IMG/VR virus record: IMGVR_UViG_3300022747_000007 | Location: 1-43,259 of that record | DNA: 43,259 nucleotides | From: a virus | Direction: 5' to 3' (one strand) | Part shown: positions 27,326 to 34,430 of the stretch, one piece after another | Numbering within the stretch: the first letter of the stretch is position 1 | How the letters are laid out: each line of letters opens with the position of its first letter | The notes under the pieces: generated by a model | What the model saw: only the letters and a program-made list of their open reading frames with translations | Told to the model about the DNA's origin: nothing | Databases searched by the model: none | Translations under genes and position numbers: made by a program

Positions 27326-27850
27326 TTACACCTGCGCCATTCGCTGCGCTGAATCCACCAAAACGACGTCCGCGGGGTTGATTGGCGTCGCCAGCGCCGC
27401 CTTCTCGGCTGTCCACTTGTCGATCATGCCCGCCAGTTCTTCGGCTGTCATCTCACTGAGTGGGCGGTCCTCTTCGGCTGAGCGCTTGGCCTTGCCGATT
27501 TCGCCCGACATTTCCAACACAGTGCGCGCAGCCTGCACGCGGGCCGCTGCTGGGGCCGCCTTGTCGACCAGTATGGCGTGCAGCGTGCCGGTGGCGACGT
27601 TGGCCAGCTCGCCCGAGATATAGCGCTCGCGTTCTAGGCGGATAGCGGCGGCTATATGGGGCAAACGCATTAGGTCGTAGGCCGAGGCTCCAGCGTCGCT
27701 ATATCCGGCTTCTCTCGCTGCATTTGTGGGGTTTGTGCCAGTTCTGACTATCGCCATGACAAACAACCGTTGTTTGGGCGTCAATTCGATGCCTGGCGCG
27801 TACTGAGTGCGGGCCAAGATTTGGCGGGGTTTTTGCGCTGTCTTATCCAT
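27326..27850 (-). CDS. terS: terminase small subunit
   Basis: 174 residues from ATG 27850. The N-terminal part has a Terminase_2-type helix-turn-helix: LTPKQRLFVMAIV, then NPTNAAREAGYS and an AYDLMRLPHIAAAI helix. A central oligomerisation helix and a C-terminal EMTAEELAGMIDKW segment follow. Role: recognition of the packaging site and recruitment of the large subunit. The frame can be extended to a TTG at 27892, but ATG 27850 is preferred; the ribosome binding site is weak. It is separated from terL by the fibre module. Confidence 0.82.
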   Translation of the reverse strand: MDKTAQKPRQILARTQYAPGIELTPKQRLFVMAIVRTGTNPTNAAREAGYSDAGASAYDLMRLPHIAAAIRLERERYISGELANVATGTLHAILVDKAAPAAARVQAARTVLEMSGEIGKAKRSAEEDRPLSEMTAEELAGMIDKWTAEKAALATPINPADVVLVDSAQRMAQV

Positions 27851-27882
27851 GCGCGGAATTGTCGCACTATCGACCAGACAAA

Positions 27883-27928
27883 CGCCATACAAAAAAACAA
27901 TTGGCTTTTGTCTTGTTTTTGTATGCCG
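27883..27928. repeat. imperfect inverted repeat in the divergent terS / early-operon region
   Basis: The left arm CGCCATACAAAAAAACAA (27883-27900) and the right arm TTGTTTTTGTATGCCG (27913-27928) are near-perfect complements, separated by 12 nt. Each arm contains a TTGTATG heptamer in inverse orientation. The arrangement places the same element before both divergent transcripts and suggests a shared regulator or mirrored promoters. Confidence 0.6.
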
Positions 27929-27941
27929 TCCGACATATTAT
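27913..27941 (+). promoter_or_regulatory. rightward early promoter for the ardA operon
   Basis: TTGTTT (27913-27918), exactly 17 nt, then TATTAT (27936-27941) form a good sigma70 promoter about 45 nt before the first small gene. The -35 lies inside the inverted repeat, so a protein bound there should control it. Confidence 0.65.
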
Positions 27942-27985
27942 CGCGTTACTGGATTATCTCATCCACTTAACAAAAGGGTAACACC

Positions 27986-28063
27986 ATGCGCAGCCAACTA
28001 CAAACCACCGTCCTCAACTGGCTTTATCTCTTAGCCGTCGTCGTCGTGTGGCTCACCGCTTAA
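27986..28063 (+). CDS. 25-residue membrane peptide
   Basis: The peptide begins MRSQLQTTVLNWLYLL and ends VVVVWLTA, one hydrophobic helix. AAAAGGGT precedes the ATG, and the next gene's ribosome binding site starts at its stop. Function unknown. It is the first gene of the rightward early operon. Confidence 0.5.
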   Translation: MRSQLQTTVLNWLYLLAVVVVWLTA

Positions 28064-28076
28064 CAGGAGCAACACC

Positions 28077-28262
28077 ATGGAGCAACGCAACATCAACCAG
28101 GTCCACTTCATCAAGACGCCCAAGCCTGGCGACGTCAAGACCATGCACATTTTCGGCAAGGTCCAAGCCGTCACCATCCTGGCCGTGCACCCTGCTGGCA
28201 CGCTCGACATTGAGCTGGACAACGGCAAGTGCTTTCGAGTTTCGGGATTCAGCCTCATCTAA
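28077..28262 (+). CDS. small early protein, unknown
   Basis: 61 residues, mostly beta-type pattern (MHIFGKVQAVTILAVHPAGT, then LDIELDNGKCFRVSGFSL), perhaps a small barrel. A strong CAGGAG site is present. It lies directly before ardA in the same operon, consistent with an early host-takeover role. I do not recognise a family. Confidence 0.6.
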   Translation: MEQRNINQVHFIKTPKPGDVKTMHIFGKVQAVTILAVHPAGTLDIELDNGKCFRVSGFSLI

Positions 28263-28281
28263 TCAACCAGGAGAAAACACC

Positions 28282-28800
28282 ATGACAACCACCATTACAG
28301 CAGCATCACAAGCGGCCATCTACGTCGGCACTTATGCCAAGTACAACAACGGCAGCATCGAAGGTAAATGGCTGAACCCAGCCGACTACGCAGACCGCGA
28401 CGACTTTTATGCGGCCTGCGCTGAGTTGCACGCGGACGAATCAGACCCTGAATTCATGTTCCAAGATTTTGAGTGCATCCCCGAAGGCATGGTGAGCGAG
28501 TCGCACGTTGACGCAGAGCTGTGGGACTGGCTAGACATGGACGACGACGACAAAGAGCTGTTGAGCGTCTACCGCGACCACGTGGACAGCGACGGCACGC
28601 TGGAGCAAGCCCGCGACGCCTACCAGGGCCGCGCTCGCACCGCTGAGGATGCAGTCGAAGAGATTTTCGGCGAGTGCTACACCATCCCCCGCGAGCTGGA
28701 GAGCTACATCGACTGGTCCCGCGTGGTCCGCGATTGGGAATGTGACGGGTTCACGTTCGCACGCCACGACGGAGAGGTTATTGTTTTCCGCGCTGTCTGA
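28282..28800 (+). CDS. ardA: antirestriction protein ArdA
   Basis: 172 residues, the usual ArdA length, and strongly acidic. The N-terminal ArdA pattern is visible as IYVGTYAKYNNGSIEGKWL followed by DPEFMFQDFECIP. A very acidic middle (DWLDMDDDDKELL) and the C-terminal RDWECDGFTFARHDG segment match the family. ArdA mimics DNA and blocks type I restriction-modification enzymes after entry. Early rightward placement with a strong CCAGGAG ribosome binding site fits immediate expression. Confidence 0.9.
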   Translation: MTTTITAASQAAIYVGTYAKYNNGSIEGKWLNPADYADRDDFYAACAELHADESDPEFMFQDFECIPEGMVSESHVDAELWDWLDMDDDDKELLSVYRDHVDSDGTLEQARDAYQGRARTAEDAVEEIFGECYTIPRELESYIDWSRVVRDWECDGFTFARHDGEVIVFRAV

Positions 28801-28813
28801 TTTGCCGACCAAC

Positions 28814-28906
28814 ATGAACAAACGCCGACGTACAGAAGCCGCCTTCGTGGTGGCTTTGCTTTTGATTCCCCTCTGTCTTTACATCATCAAGGAGCTAACC
28901 AAATGA
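28814..28906 (+). CDS. 30-residue single-TM peptide
   Basis: A basic start (MNKRRRTE) is followed by one hydrophobic helix (AAFVVALLLIPLCLYII) and a charged end. Its stop overlaps the next start by 4 nt (ATGA), and AAGGAGC near its 3' end serves the next gene, so it is likely translated and coupled. Function unknown. Confidence 0.5.
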   Translation: MNKRRRTEAAFVVALLLIPLCLYIIKELTK

Positions 28907-29169
28907 CCAACACAACCGGACCATGGAGCCTAAACCCAGCACGCAGCACACGCGTGGACCTCATCGACAACGCCAAAGGCGAGGCGGTGGGTGAAATCGT
29001 TTGGGTGGACGTGCGCGACCCAGCCGTCGCCCGCTTAATCGTCAAAGCCCCTGAGCTGCTGGCGCTTGTGAATCGAATCCTGGACGACGTGGACGCTGAC
29101 CGCGCCGACGGACTCGGTGAACCTGATTGGGCAAACGACGCCCGCGACCTGGTGGGGGTGATCGTATGA
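28903..29169 (+). CDS. small acidic early protein, unknown
   Basis: 88 residues. The N-terminal part has a beta pattern (GPWSLNPARSTRVDL), and a helix APELLALVNRILDDVDADRA is of a type often seen in short phage proteins. The start overlaps the preceding stop (ATGA) and the stop overlaps the next start. No function known to me. Confidence 0.65.
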   Translation: MTNTTGPWSLNPARSTRVDLIDNAKGEAVGEIVWVDVRDPAVARLIVKAPELLALVNRILDDVDADRADGLGEPDWANDARDLVGVIV

Positions 29170-29549
29170 CGACCCGCATCATTTACGGAGACATAGTTTT
29201 TGCCGAGGGCGAGGCCCACGTCGTGCGCATCGTTCACGCTGAGACAGTGCCAACGCCATACACCGAAGCGCTGGACCAATACGCCGAGGACCAAGCCAAG
29301 ACCCACGGCGGTGACTGGCTCATGCCCGACGTGTACGAGGGCCGCATCACTTACGCCGAAACCATCGACCCCCACCAAGCCGCCGAAGCCGCGGCTTTTT
29401 CGCTGATGCCGTCGACTGGCCCCGCACAGGTCGACACCACCGCCGACATGTTCGGCTATGACGCCGACGACTTGGAGCACTGGCAAGCCTCCCGCTGCGC
29501 TTCACGCCTGCGCCAGCCGTCCGCTGATTCTCTTGGCCTATTCGATTAA
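29166..29549 (+). CDS. early protein, unknown
   Basis: 127 residues from ATG 29166, whose first bases overlap the preceding stop. It is acidic, with a beta-rich N terminus (TRIIYGDIVFAEGEAHVVRI) and a less ordered C terminus ending SLGLFD. The C-terminal ending with two hydrophobics and an acid is of the kind used as short docking motifs (for example clamp-binding QxxLF), but it is not an exact match. Function not recognised. Confidence 0.6.
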   Translation: MTTRIIYGDIVFAEGEAHVVRIVHAETVPTPYTEALDQYAEDQAKTHGGDWLMPDVYEGRITYAETIDPHQAAEAAAFSLMPSTGPAQVDTTADMFGYDADDLEHWQASRCASRLRQPSADSLGLFD

Positions 29550-29561
29550 AGGAGCACCGCC

Positions 29562-29780
29562 ATGCTTTTGATGACACCCCACCAAGCCCACACCACCGCC
29601 GAAGCTATCCGCGAAGCCCGAACCCTTGCCGCCTACATCCAAATGTTGAACCGCTCCAAGCGCAAGCCCGACGAGATTTTGGTCAAACAATCCGAACGGC
29701 TTTCCGCTGCGCTTCACGCCATGGACGCATCGAAAGACGAAACCACCCCAGCCGTCACCCACCAGCTTCGACGCGCATAG
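29562..29780 (+). CDS. small helical early protein, unknown
   Basis: 72 residues, almost entirely helical (AHTTAEAIREARTLAAYIQM, then RKPDEILVKQSERLSAALHA). AAAGGAG precedes the ATG. It is the last gene of the rightward operon, 26 nt before a strong terminator. Function unknown. Confidence 0.6.
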   Translation: MLLMTPHQAHTTAEAIREARTLAAYIQMLNRSKRKPDEILVKQSERLSAALHAMDASKDETTPAVTHQLRRA

Positions 29781-29805
29781 CCTCCCGCTGTGCTCCACAC
29801 CTCCG

Positions 29806-29829
29806 ACCCAGCCGCGCGCTGGGTTTTTT
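29806..29829 (+). terminator. Rho-independent terminator of the rightward early operon
   Basis: Arms ACCCAGC and GCTGGGT (7 bp, 5-nt loop) are followed by TTTTTT-rich sequence. It is one-directional: no T-run on the other side. It prevents early transcripts from entering the iteron array. Confidence 0.85.
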
Positions 29830-29907
29830 CTTGCCCGCTTTTCGACCGTCCGCCCGCAGCCTTTGGCCCATCTCTCTGCGGCGCTTTTGGTCCCCAGCTG
29901 TGGTGTC

Positions 29908-30085
29908 GGTATCGGACTGGTATCAAGGTATCACCCTTATAGGGGGGTGATACCACTGATACCAACACCACCGAAGCTGATACCTCGCGTGATACCACCT
30001 GATACCAAACCTCGCCAAGCCGCATAAACACTGGCTTTCTTGGTATCACCCCCACCTGATACCGCCTGATACATTTGGTATCACC
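29908..30085. repeat. iteron-like array (GATACC/GGTATC), candidate replication origin
   Basis: Eleven exact copies of GATACC or its complement, plus one GATACA, occur in 178 bp. GGTATC is at 29908, 29919, 29927, 30042 and 30077. GATACC is at 29949, 29958, 29979, 29991, 30001 and 30058. Several are 8-11 nt apart, about one helical turn. Extended forms GGTATCACC/GGTGATACC recur, and arms GGTATCACCC (29927-29936) and GGGTGATACC (29945-29954) form a perfect 10-bp dyad around an AT-richer centre. The array lies between converging operons, directly beyond the 3' end of the primase-helicase gene. It fits binding sites for an initiator. Confidence 0.7.
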
Positions 30086-30106
30086 ACCCCATTTCCAAAC
30101 AGCGGC

Positions 30107-32404
30107 CTAAAACTCCTGCCCTGAACCCATCGCGCTTGTCATTGGCCCCCCGTTTCCGAGTCGATACTGCCCCGATTGCTCGTAAATCAGACCCTGCTTT
30201 CGCAGGCTTCGGATGTAGCGCTTAACCGTGACCTTGGAGAAACCTTCGACCCCGTTCACCAATTCCGTGTAGCGCAGGCCGCCCACGGCTGACGCTTTGA
30301 TGAGGTCCAAGATTTCCAGCTCGCCGTCCTTGAGCTTGTCGGTTGGGTCGGCTTGGGCTGGCGTCGCTTGTTCGACGTAGCAGGTGGTCAGGAGCTGGCC
30401 GAAGTTGCTCAGGCCGAGGTTGACTTTGGTCAGGCTGAACCCGTAGACGTCGCCCTTGCCGTCGAGGTCGCGCTGCTTTGTCACCTTGAACTCTTTTGGG
30501 CCGCCGTTGGCTGGGTCGCTGACTTCAATTTCAGTATCGGTGGCAGCACGTAGCGCAGAGCTTCCGCGTGCACCGCGTGACTGGTCCTTGCCCGTGTGGT
30601 GGATGAACATGATGTGTGCGCTGGTGCGGTCCTTAATCATGTCGCTGTGCTGCACCAAGACGCCCATGTCTTTCGTGGCGTTCTCGTCACCGCCGCCCAT
30701 CGCTCGGGCCAGCGTGTCCACCACGATGAGGGCGATAGTCACGCCAAAGCTGCGCTCGATGGCTGTGGTTGTGTCCACGATGGCCTTGGTGTCGCCGTTC
30801 TCGTCGAATATGTCGATAGGGCAGTCCGTGATGAACAGGTGGTCCAGCTTGGTGTCGAGCTTTTCGGCCAGCGCTCGGCTGCGGTTTTGAATTGACTTGG
30901 GCGACTCGGCTGCAAGGTACAGGACCGCGCCGCGCTTCACCTGCTTACCAAACCATGGCTTGCCGATGCTGATATGCGCCGCCATGTCCAGCACCAAGAA
31001 AGATTTGCCCGTGTTGCTGTCGCCGTAGACGACTGACATGGTGCGCTCGATGAGCATGCCCTCGACCAGCTCATTGGGTGGCTCCCAATCTGGCAGGTTG
31101 CTGGCCTGCACGAAGTTGAGTAGCTGCATCTCAACGCCGTCATCCGTCAAGGATTCCTTGACAGCTGGGGCCACATAGCCCTCGTCGAACTCAGTCAGCG
31201 GCTGGGCCGGCTCTGTGCCGTCGTCGGGGAACTCAACGTCCGCGTCGTCCGCCACTGGCTGCACCGCTGGGGCTGGAGGCTGAGGCGATGGCTTGGCCAA
31301 CGGACCGCCCGACAGGACTTGCAGCGCTTTTGCTGTGTTGAGGCGGCGGCCCATGTCGGCCATCATGTCGGCTTGGCTTGGCGGTGGCTTGATTCCCATG
31401 TCTGCCGCGGCTGCCTTGATGGCCTGCGTGCGGTCGTTGCCGTGCATGTGGAATGCGTACAGGTCAAAGGCGTCACCAAAGCACGTGCGCCCGTCAGCCG
31501 TCACGCTTCCCACGCCAGCCGACAGGTCGGACTCGCTCAGGCTAATCCAGTACGAACCAGCTGGCTCGTCGAACACCTTGGTCGCAAAGCTGTCCGTCGT
31601 CTGCCGTGGGCTGCGCCAGCCACGTGGCCCTTGCTTGTAACCGCAGGCGGCGAGCATGTTGTCCACGCTGTGCGCATCGTTGAACTGCTGAATGACGGAC
31701 TTGTCGCTGTCGGGGCGGGCGCGCTGCTGGGCCATCTTGCGTCGCGCTTCGGCTGCACGCTTGTCCTGCTCCTTGATTCGCTCTTCCTCTTCGGCCATGA
31801 CGGCCAGCACTTGGTCCGCACCTGGTGCGTCGCGCCAGTTGAACAGCTCGCCATCGACCAGGTTGTCGGCAATCAATGGCTCGATGCCGTCGGTGCGTGG
31901 CGCTGTGTTGGGCAGGTAAATAGGTTGGCCTGCGCGCTCCAGTGCTCGGTCAGGCCGCACGCCCAGCTCGTTGGTCAGGTGAATGTTGAGCGCCGATGTG
32001 ACGGCCAGCCACTCGTCGTATCGCATGGCGTCCACCGTCGGGATGAGCACGCGCCACTTGCGAGCCTCTGCGGTGGCCGAGCTGGATGAGTAGACGCGCA
32101 TCTGCGCCAGCCCCGTGAACGACTGCACCGCTTGGACCAGCGCCTTGCCTTGCACGTTGCCCGTGTCCAAGTCGACGGCCAGCATGACAAACCTGCCGTG
32201 TTCTTGTTGCGCTTTGTGGCTGCGCCCACCTGGTTCATTGTAGGTAGAGCACAGCACCCAGCGCGCTTGGTCCTTGGCCACCGCGGTGCGCTCAATGGTC
32301 ATCAGCTCCTGCACGCTAATTGTTTCGTACTGCTGGTCCGTGCCTTTGTGTGAGTCATAAGCGCCGACTACCGTGAGCACTCTGTCGTTGAATCCCTCGG
32401 TCAT
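30107..32404 (-). CDS. replication protein: primase-like, RepA-type helicase and winged-helix domains
   Basis: 765 residues. The N-terminal part (about 1-200) resembles an AEP-type primase: the metal motif DLD is D78/D80 in VMLAVDLDTG, and a strand KWRVLIP follows. The expected S-x-H motif reads VYSSSSATAE, without His. The centre (about 435-690) is an AAA_25/RepA-like helicase with Walker A GDSNTGKS (461-468), Walker B ALIVVD (ending D563) and the HHTGKDQSRGARGSSAL segment. The C terminus has a winged helix (TVKRYIRSLRKQGLIYEQSG). The three-part plan recalls the P4 alpha protein. It is the probable initiator for the iteron array next to its 3' end. The start overlaps the upstream stop (ATGA). 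Confidence 0.82.
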   Translation of the reverse strand: MTEGFNDRVLTVVGAYDSHKGTDQQYETISVQELMTIERTAVAKDQARWVLCSTYNEPGGRSHKAQQEHGRFVMLAVDLDTGNVQGKALVQAVQSFTGLAQMRVYSSSSATAEARKWRVLIPTVDAMRYDEWLAVTSALNIHLTNELGVRPDRALERAGQPIYLPNTAPRTDGIEPLIADNLVDGELFNWRDAPGADQVLAVMAEEEERIKEQDKRAAEARRKMAQQRARPDSDKSVIQQFNDAHSVDNMLAACGYKQGPRGWRSPRQTTDSFATKVFDEPAGSYWISLSESDLSAGVGSVTADGRTCFGDAFDLYAFHMHGNDRTQAIKAAAADMGIKPPPSQADMMADMGRRLNTAKALQVLSGGPLAKPSPQPPAPAVQPVADDADVEFPDDGTEPAQPLTEFDEGYVAPAVKESLTDDGVEMQLLNFVQASNLPDWEPPNELVEGMLIERTMSVVYGDSNTGKSFLVLDMAAHISIGKPWFGKQVKRGAVLYLAAESPKSIQNRSRALAEKLDTKLDHLFITDCPIDIFDENGDTKAIVDTTTAIERSFGVTIALIVVDTLARAMGGGDENATKDMGVLVQHSDMIKDRTSAHIMFIHHTGKDQSRGARGSSALRAATDTEIEVSDPANGGPKEFKVTKQRDLDGKGDVYGFSLTKVNLGLSNFGQLLTTCYVEQATPAQADPTDKLKDGELEILDLIKASAVGGLRYTELVNGVEGFSKVTVKRYIRSLRKQGLIYEQSGQYRLGNGGPMTSAMGSGQEF

Positions 32405-32757
32405 TTCGTCGCCTTTTGTTCTTGTGTTGCTGGTCGTGTCGTCACTATCTGCTGGAGCATGGAGCGCATCACACTGCCTCGCTTCTTCTGCCGCTCGCGA
32501 TAGAGCTTTTGCTTTTGCGCGTTGGTGTGCTTGCGTCGTGGTTCGCTCGGCTCAGAGCCAAGCCCCCACACCGGCTCGACAGCGCGGCCAGTGTCGTCAC
32601 GCAACCAATCGCTGACGCGCGCCACCTTGGCTGCCTCAAGCGCACGCAGCGCTTTGTAGATGGTCTGCCGTGTCATGCCCGCCTTGGTCACGATTTGCGC
32701 CACCGTTGCAGTCTTGGCGAGTAATTCCATGAGGGTTGCTATTTGTTTTGTGTTCAT
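32401..32757 (-). CDS. winged-helix DNA-binding protein
   Basis: 118 residues from ATG 32757 (a TTG at 32787 is less likely). The N-terminal HTH is clear: QIATLMELLAKTATVAQIV, then GMTRQTIYKALRALEAAKVA with a wing. The C-terminal half is very basic and Gln/Arg-rich (RRKHTNAQKQKLYRERQKKR). It is coupled by a 4-nt overlap to the replication protein, so it may be a loader or regulator of replication. Confidence 0.7.
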   Translation of the reverse strand: MNTKQIATLMELLAKTATVAQIVTKAGMTRQTIYKALRALEAAKVARVSDWLRDDTGRAVEPVWGLGSEPSEPRRKHTNAQKQKLYRERQKKRGSVMRSMLQQIVTTRPATQEQKATK

Positions 32758-32799
32758 GTTGTTTTTGTTGGTCGTCAAATCAGACAAGGAGGGCGAGCA

Positions 32800-32976
32800 T
32801 TATGTGTTGCGTGCGCGCACGGACTTCACCTGCTGGCGTTTGGCTTTGCGCTCTTCGCAGTCATGCTCAGGGCGTTGGCCGTTGTAGGGCAGGATGACAC
32901 CGCAGTGGATGCAGCGCCATGCCAAGCCTTCGTTCACGCCGCGGTGCGTGCCTGTAAATGTGCGGATTGGTTTCAT
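32800..32976 (-). CDS. 58-residue zinc-finger-like protein
   Basis: It begins MKPIRTFTGT and contains C22-x2-C25 and H38-x-C40 (CIHCG, then PEHDC), a plausible single zinc site, followed by a basic tail. The start overlaps the stop of the tiny upstream gene (ATGA). Function unknown. Confidence 0.55.
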   Translation of the reverse strand: MKPIRTFTGTHRGVNEGLAWRCIHCGVILPYNGQRPEHDCEERKAKRQQVKSVRARNT

Positions 32977-33032
32977 AGTCCGTTACCCCACACTTCGTCG
33001 ACTAGGTACATGAAGATGGCGATGGTCAGCAT
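32973..33032 (-). CDS. 19-residue hydrophobic peptide
   Basis: The peptide begins MLTIAIFMYL and ends DEVWGNGL. It is linked by overlaps to both neighbours (7 nt upstream, 4 nt downstream). It may only serve translational coupling; existence is uncertain. Confidence 0.3.
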   Translation of the reverse strand: MLTIAIFMYLVDEVWGNGL

Positions 33033-33202
33033 GGTGAACGCTCCAACTCGGCCTTAATCACATCCTCAAGACGGTTGATTTCTCTCATGTAGGCCATGCA
33101 CTGCTTGTTGTCGCCCATGTTTACCGACACAAGCGATGCGGCTTGCATGAATCGCAGGTCGCCAAGCAACTTCTTGATTGACACAAGGTCTTTTTGTGTC
33201 AT
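33026..33202 (-). CDS. small helical protein, unknown
   Basis: 58 residues from ATG 33202, a helical hairpin type (TQKDLVSIKKLLGDLRFMQA, then MREINRLEDVIKAELERS). The start overlaps the upstream stop by 4 nt. Function unknown. Confidence 0.55.
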   Translation of the reverse strand: MTQKDLVSIKKLLGDLRFMQAASLVSVNMGDNKQCMAYMREINRLEDVIKAELERSPC

Positions 33203-33411
33203 GCAGCACCTCTTGCAGACTTGGCCTGCGCAGCTTTGAACGTCGTGTAGACGCACTCTCCTGCTTTGCCGTATGGCTTGCACGCGTCGCGCACCATGCG
33301 CAGCGCATTCACTCGCTCGGTGGCGATGGCGTCGGCCAGCTCACGCTCAAGTCGTTCGACGCGAGCGCGCACCAGGCGGCTCTCTTGTTCTAGCTCTTCA
33401 ATGTCAGTCAT
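33199..33411 (-). CDS. small coiled-coil protein, unknown
   Basis: 70 residues from ATG 33411, chosen because GAGGGAAACG precedes it. An N-terminal coiled coil (ELEQESRLVRARVERLEREL) is followed by a Cys-containing segment. The upstream gene overlaps it by 8 nt. Confidence 0.55.
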   Translation of the reverse strand: MTDIEELEQESRLVRARVERLERELADAIATERVNALRMVRDACKPYGKAGECVYTTFKAAQAKSARGAA

Positions 33412-33577
33412 CGTTTCCCTCGTAATAGTCATCATCTTGTCGTTCGCGTGGCTCAACGCCACACCCTTTGCACTTGTAGCAAGTGGAGCCGTCGTACATG
33501 CCTTCGCCTGAGCCGCTGCATGCGGAGCAAATCTCGTCTTCGTCGTCGTCATCTATGGATTCGTCTTCTTCACACAT
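33404..33577 (-). CDS. acidic microprotein with DnaJ-type zinc motif
   Basis: 57 residues. A run of Asp and Glu precedes CSACSGSG (17-24) and CYKCKGCG (33-40), two halves of a CxxCxGxG zinc ribbon as in DnaJ, followed by another acidic tail. Zinc binding is likely; the partner is unknown. Such isolated DnaJ-type ribbons occur in phage early regions. Confidence 0.6.
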   Translation of the reverse strand: MCEEDESIDDDDEDEICSACSGSGEGMYDGSTCYKCKGCGVEPRERQDDDYYEGNDD

Positions 33578-33684
33578 GTGTATTCGCTTGGTTGTTGGTT
33601 CATGTAATAGACGCTGACCACCACGGCGATGGCGAACACCACGGCCAACGTGCCAGCGATTGAGATGAGGGCGGCGCGCATCAT
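33553..33684 (-). CDS. single-TM microprotein
   Basis: 43 residues. One strong membrane helix (ALISIAGTLAVVFAIAVVVS) is followed by a short polar tail. GAGGGCAACC precedes the ATG pair. The start overlaps the upstream stop. Function unknown. Confidence 0.5.
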   Translation of the reverse strand: MMRAALISIAGTLAVVFAIAVVVSVYYMNQQPSEYTCVKKTNP

Positions 33685-33821
33685 TTGGTTGCCCTCGATA
33701 GATAGCCAAGGCCCATGCCAGACATAAAGCAGCCGATGCTGTGGACTGCCACGCTGTCGAAGCCGACGGCCAAGCCGATGCCAGTGACTAGCAGCAAGCA
33801 ACCCAGGTCAATGTCTCGCAT
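33681..33821 (-). CDS. small hydrophobic protein
   Basis: 46 residues from ATG 33821 with two short hydrophobic segments (GCLLLVTGIGLAVG, then IGCFMSGMGLGYL), a glycine-rich hairpin. Overlaps both neighbours. Function unknown. Confidence 0.5.
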   Translation of the reverse strand: MRDIDLGCLLLVTGIGLAVGFDSVAVHSIGCFMSGMGLGYLSRATK

Positions 33822-34077
33822 GCTGGCCTCGCTCTCTAATCTTTGCGGCGAAGTAGTCACCACGGTGGCGGTCGGACTGTTCGCACAACTTCGCGCACGC
33901 TTCTCGCTCGCCGTGCACTGCATAGTCAATGACAATGCGTGTGAAGAACTTGTAATGCGTAGCGCAGTCCTCGCGCTCTTCCTTTTGGCCAAGCTCATAG
34001 CAGTTCATGGCCAAGCGCAGCGTGTTCTCGTTGGCTCCTGCCGCCTTCAAGTCGGTGATGAGTTCATCTAAGGTCAT
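33808..34077 (-). CDS. small helical protein, unknown
   Basis: 89 residues from ATG 34077, preceded by GGTGGGGGTG. Helical, with LDELITDLKAAGANENTLRL and several Cys/His residues (EACAKLCEQSDRHRGDYFA), of the type found in short phage proteins of unknown role. 4-nt overlap with the upstream stop. Confidence 0.6.
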   Translation of the reverse strand: MTLDELITDLKAAGANENTLRLAMNCYELGQKEEREDCATHYKFFTRIVIDYAVHGEREACAKLCEQSDRHRGDYFAAKIRERGQHARH

Positions 34078-34430
34078 CGCACCCCCACCATGAAAGAGGG
34101 CGGCATTGGCATGGCATAGCCTGTCGGACGCCACAAGTGCAGACAGTTGGGGTGGTTGTTCACGTACTCACTCTCGGGCGGGTGGTACTGAATCACGCAG
34201 TCGTCCTTGTCCCAAAACAAATCTTTGACCTGGCACATCTCGTCCCATGTTGGGCAGCGGTCGGTACGAGACACACTCACGTGCTCCCATCCCAACGCAT
34301 CACTGGCGATGGCAAAGAGCACCTGGTTGTGCTTGAGCTTCAACTTGAACGCGCCGCTGTTGCCGTATGAGTCGTTGCTACCCATCTGGCCATCGCGTAT
34401 GCGCATGTCGTTTGGTACGTGGAACGTCAT
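34074..34430 (-). CDS. DUF7694-like phage protein
   Basis: 118 residues from ATG 34430. The family pattern is visible: FAIASDALGWEHVSVSR, then PTWDEMCQVKDLFW, VIQYHPPESEYVNNHPNCLH and a closing LWRPTG. The protein is widespread in phage early regions. Its many conserved His, Asp and Trp residues suggest an enzyme or metal site, but no activity is known to me. The start overlaps the upstream stop. Confidence 0.75.
   Translation of the reverse strand: MTFHVPNDMRIRDGQMGSNDSYGNSGAFKLKLKHNQVLFAIASDALGWEHVSVSRTDRCPTWDEMCQVKDLFWDKDDCVIQYHPPESEYVNNHPNCLHLWRPTGYAMPMPPSFMVGVR

Noticed and set aside
27081-27416. Minus-strand frame across the GC-rich gap next to terS
   Set aside because: It starts inside terS, has Pro/Arg-rich composition typical of GC-rich non-coding DNA, and runs through the terminator.
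28048-28281. Upstream extension of ardA in the same frame
   Set aside because: It overlaps two small genes that have their own ribosome binding sites, while ATG 28282 has CCAGGAG and gives the usual ArdA N terminus.
29908-30085. Repeats considered as a CRISPR array
   Set aside because: Units are only 6-10 nt, occur in both orientations and have no uniform spacers or cas genes.
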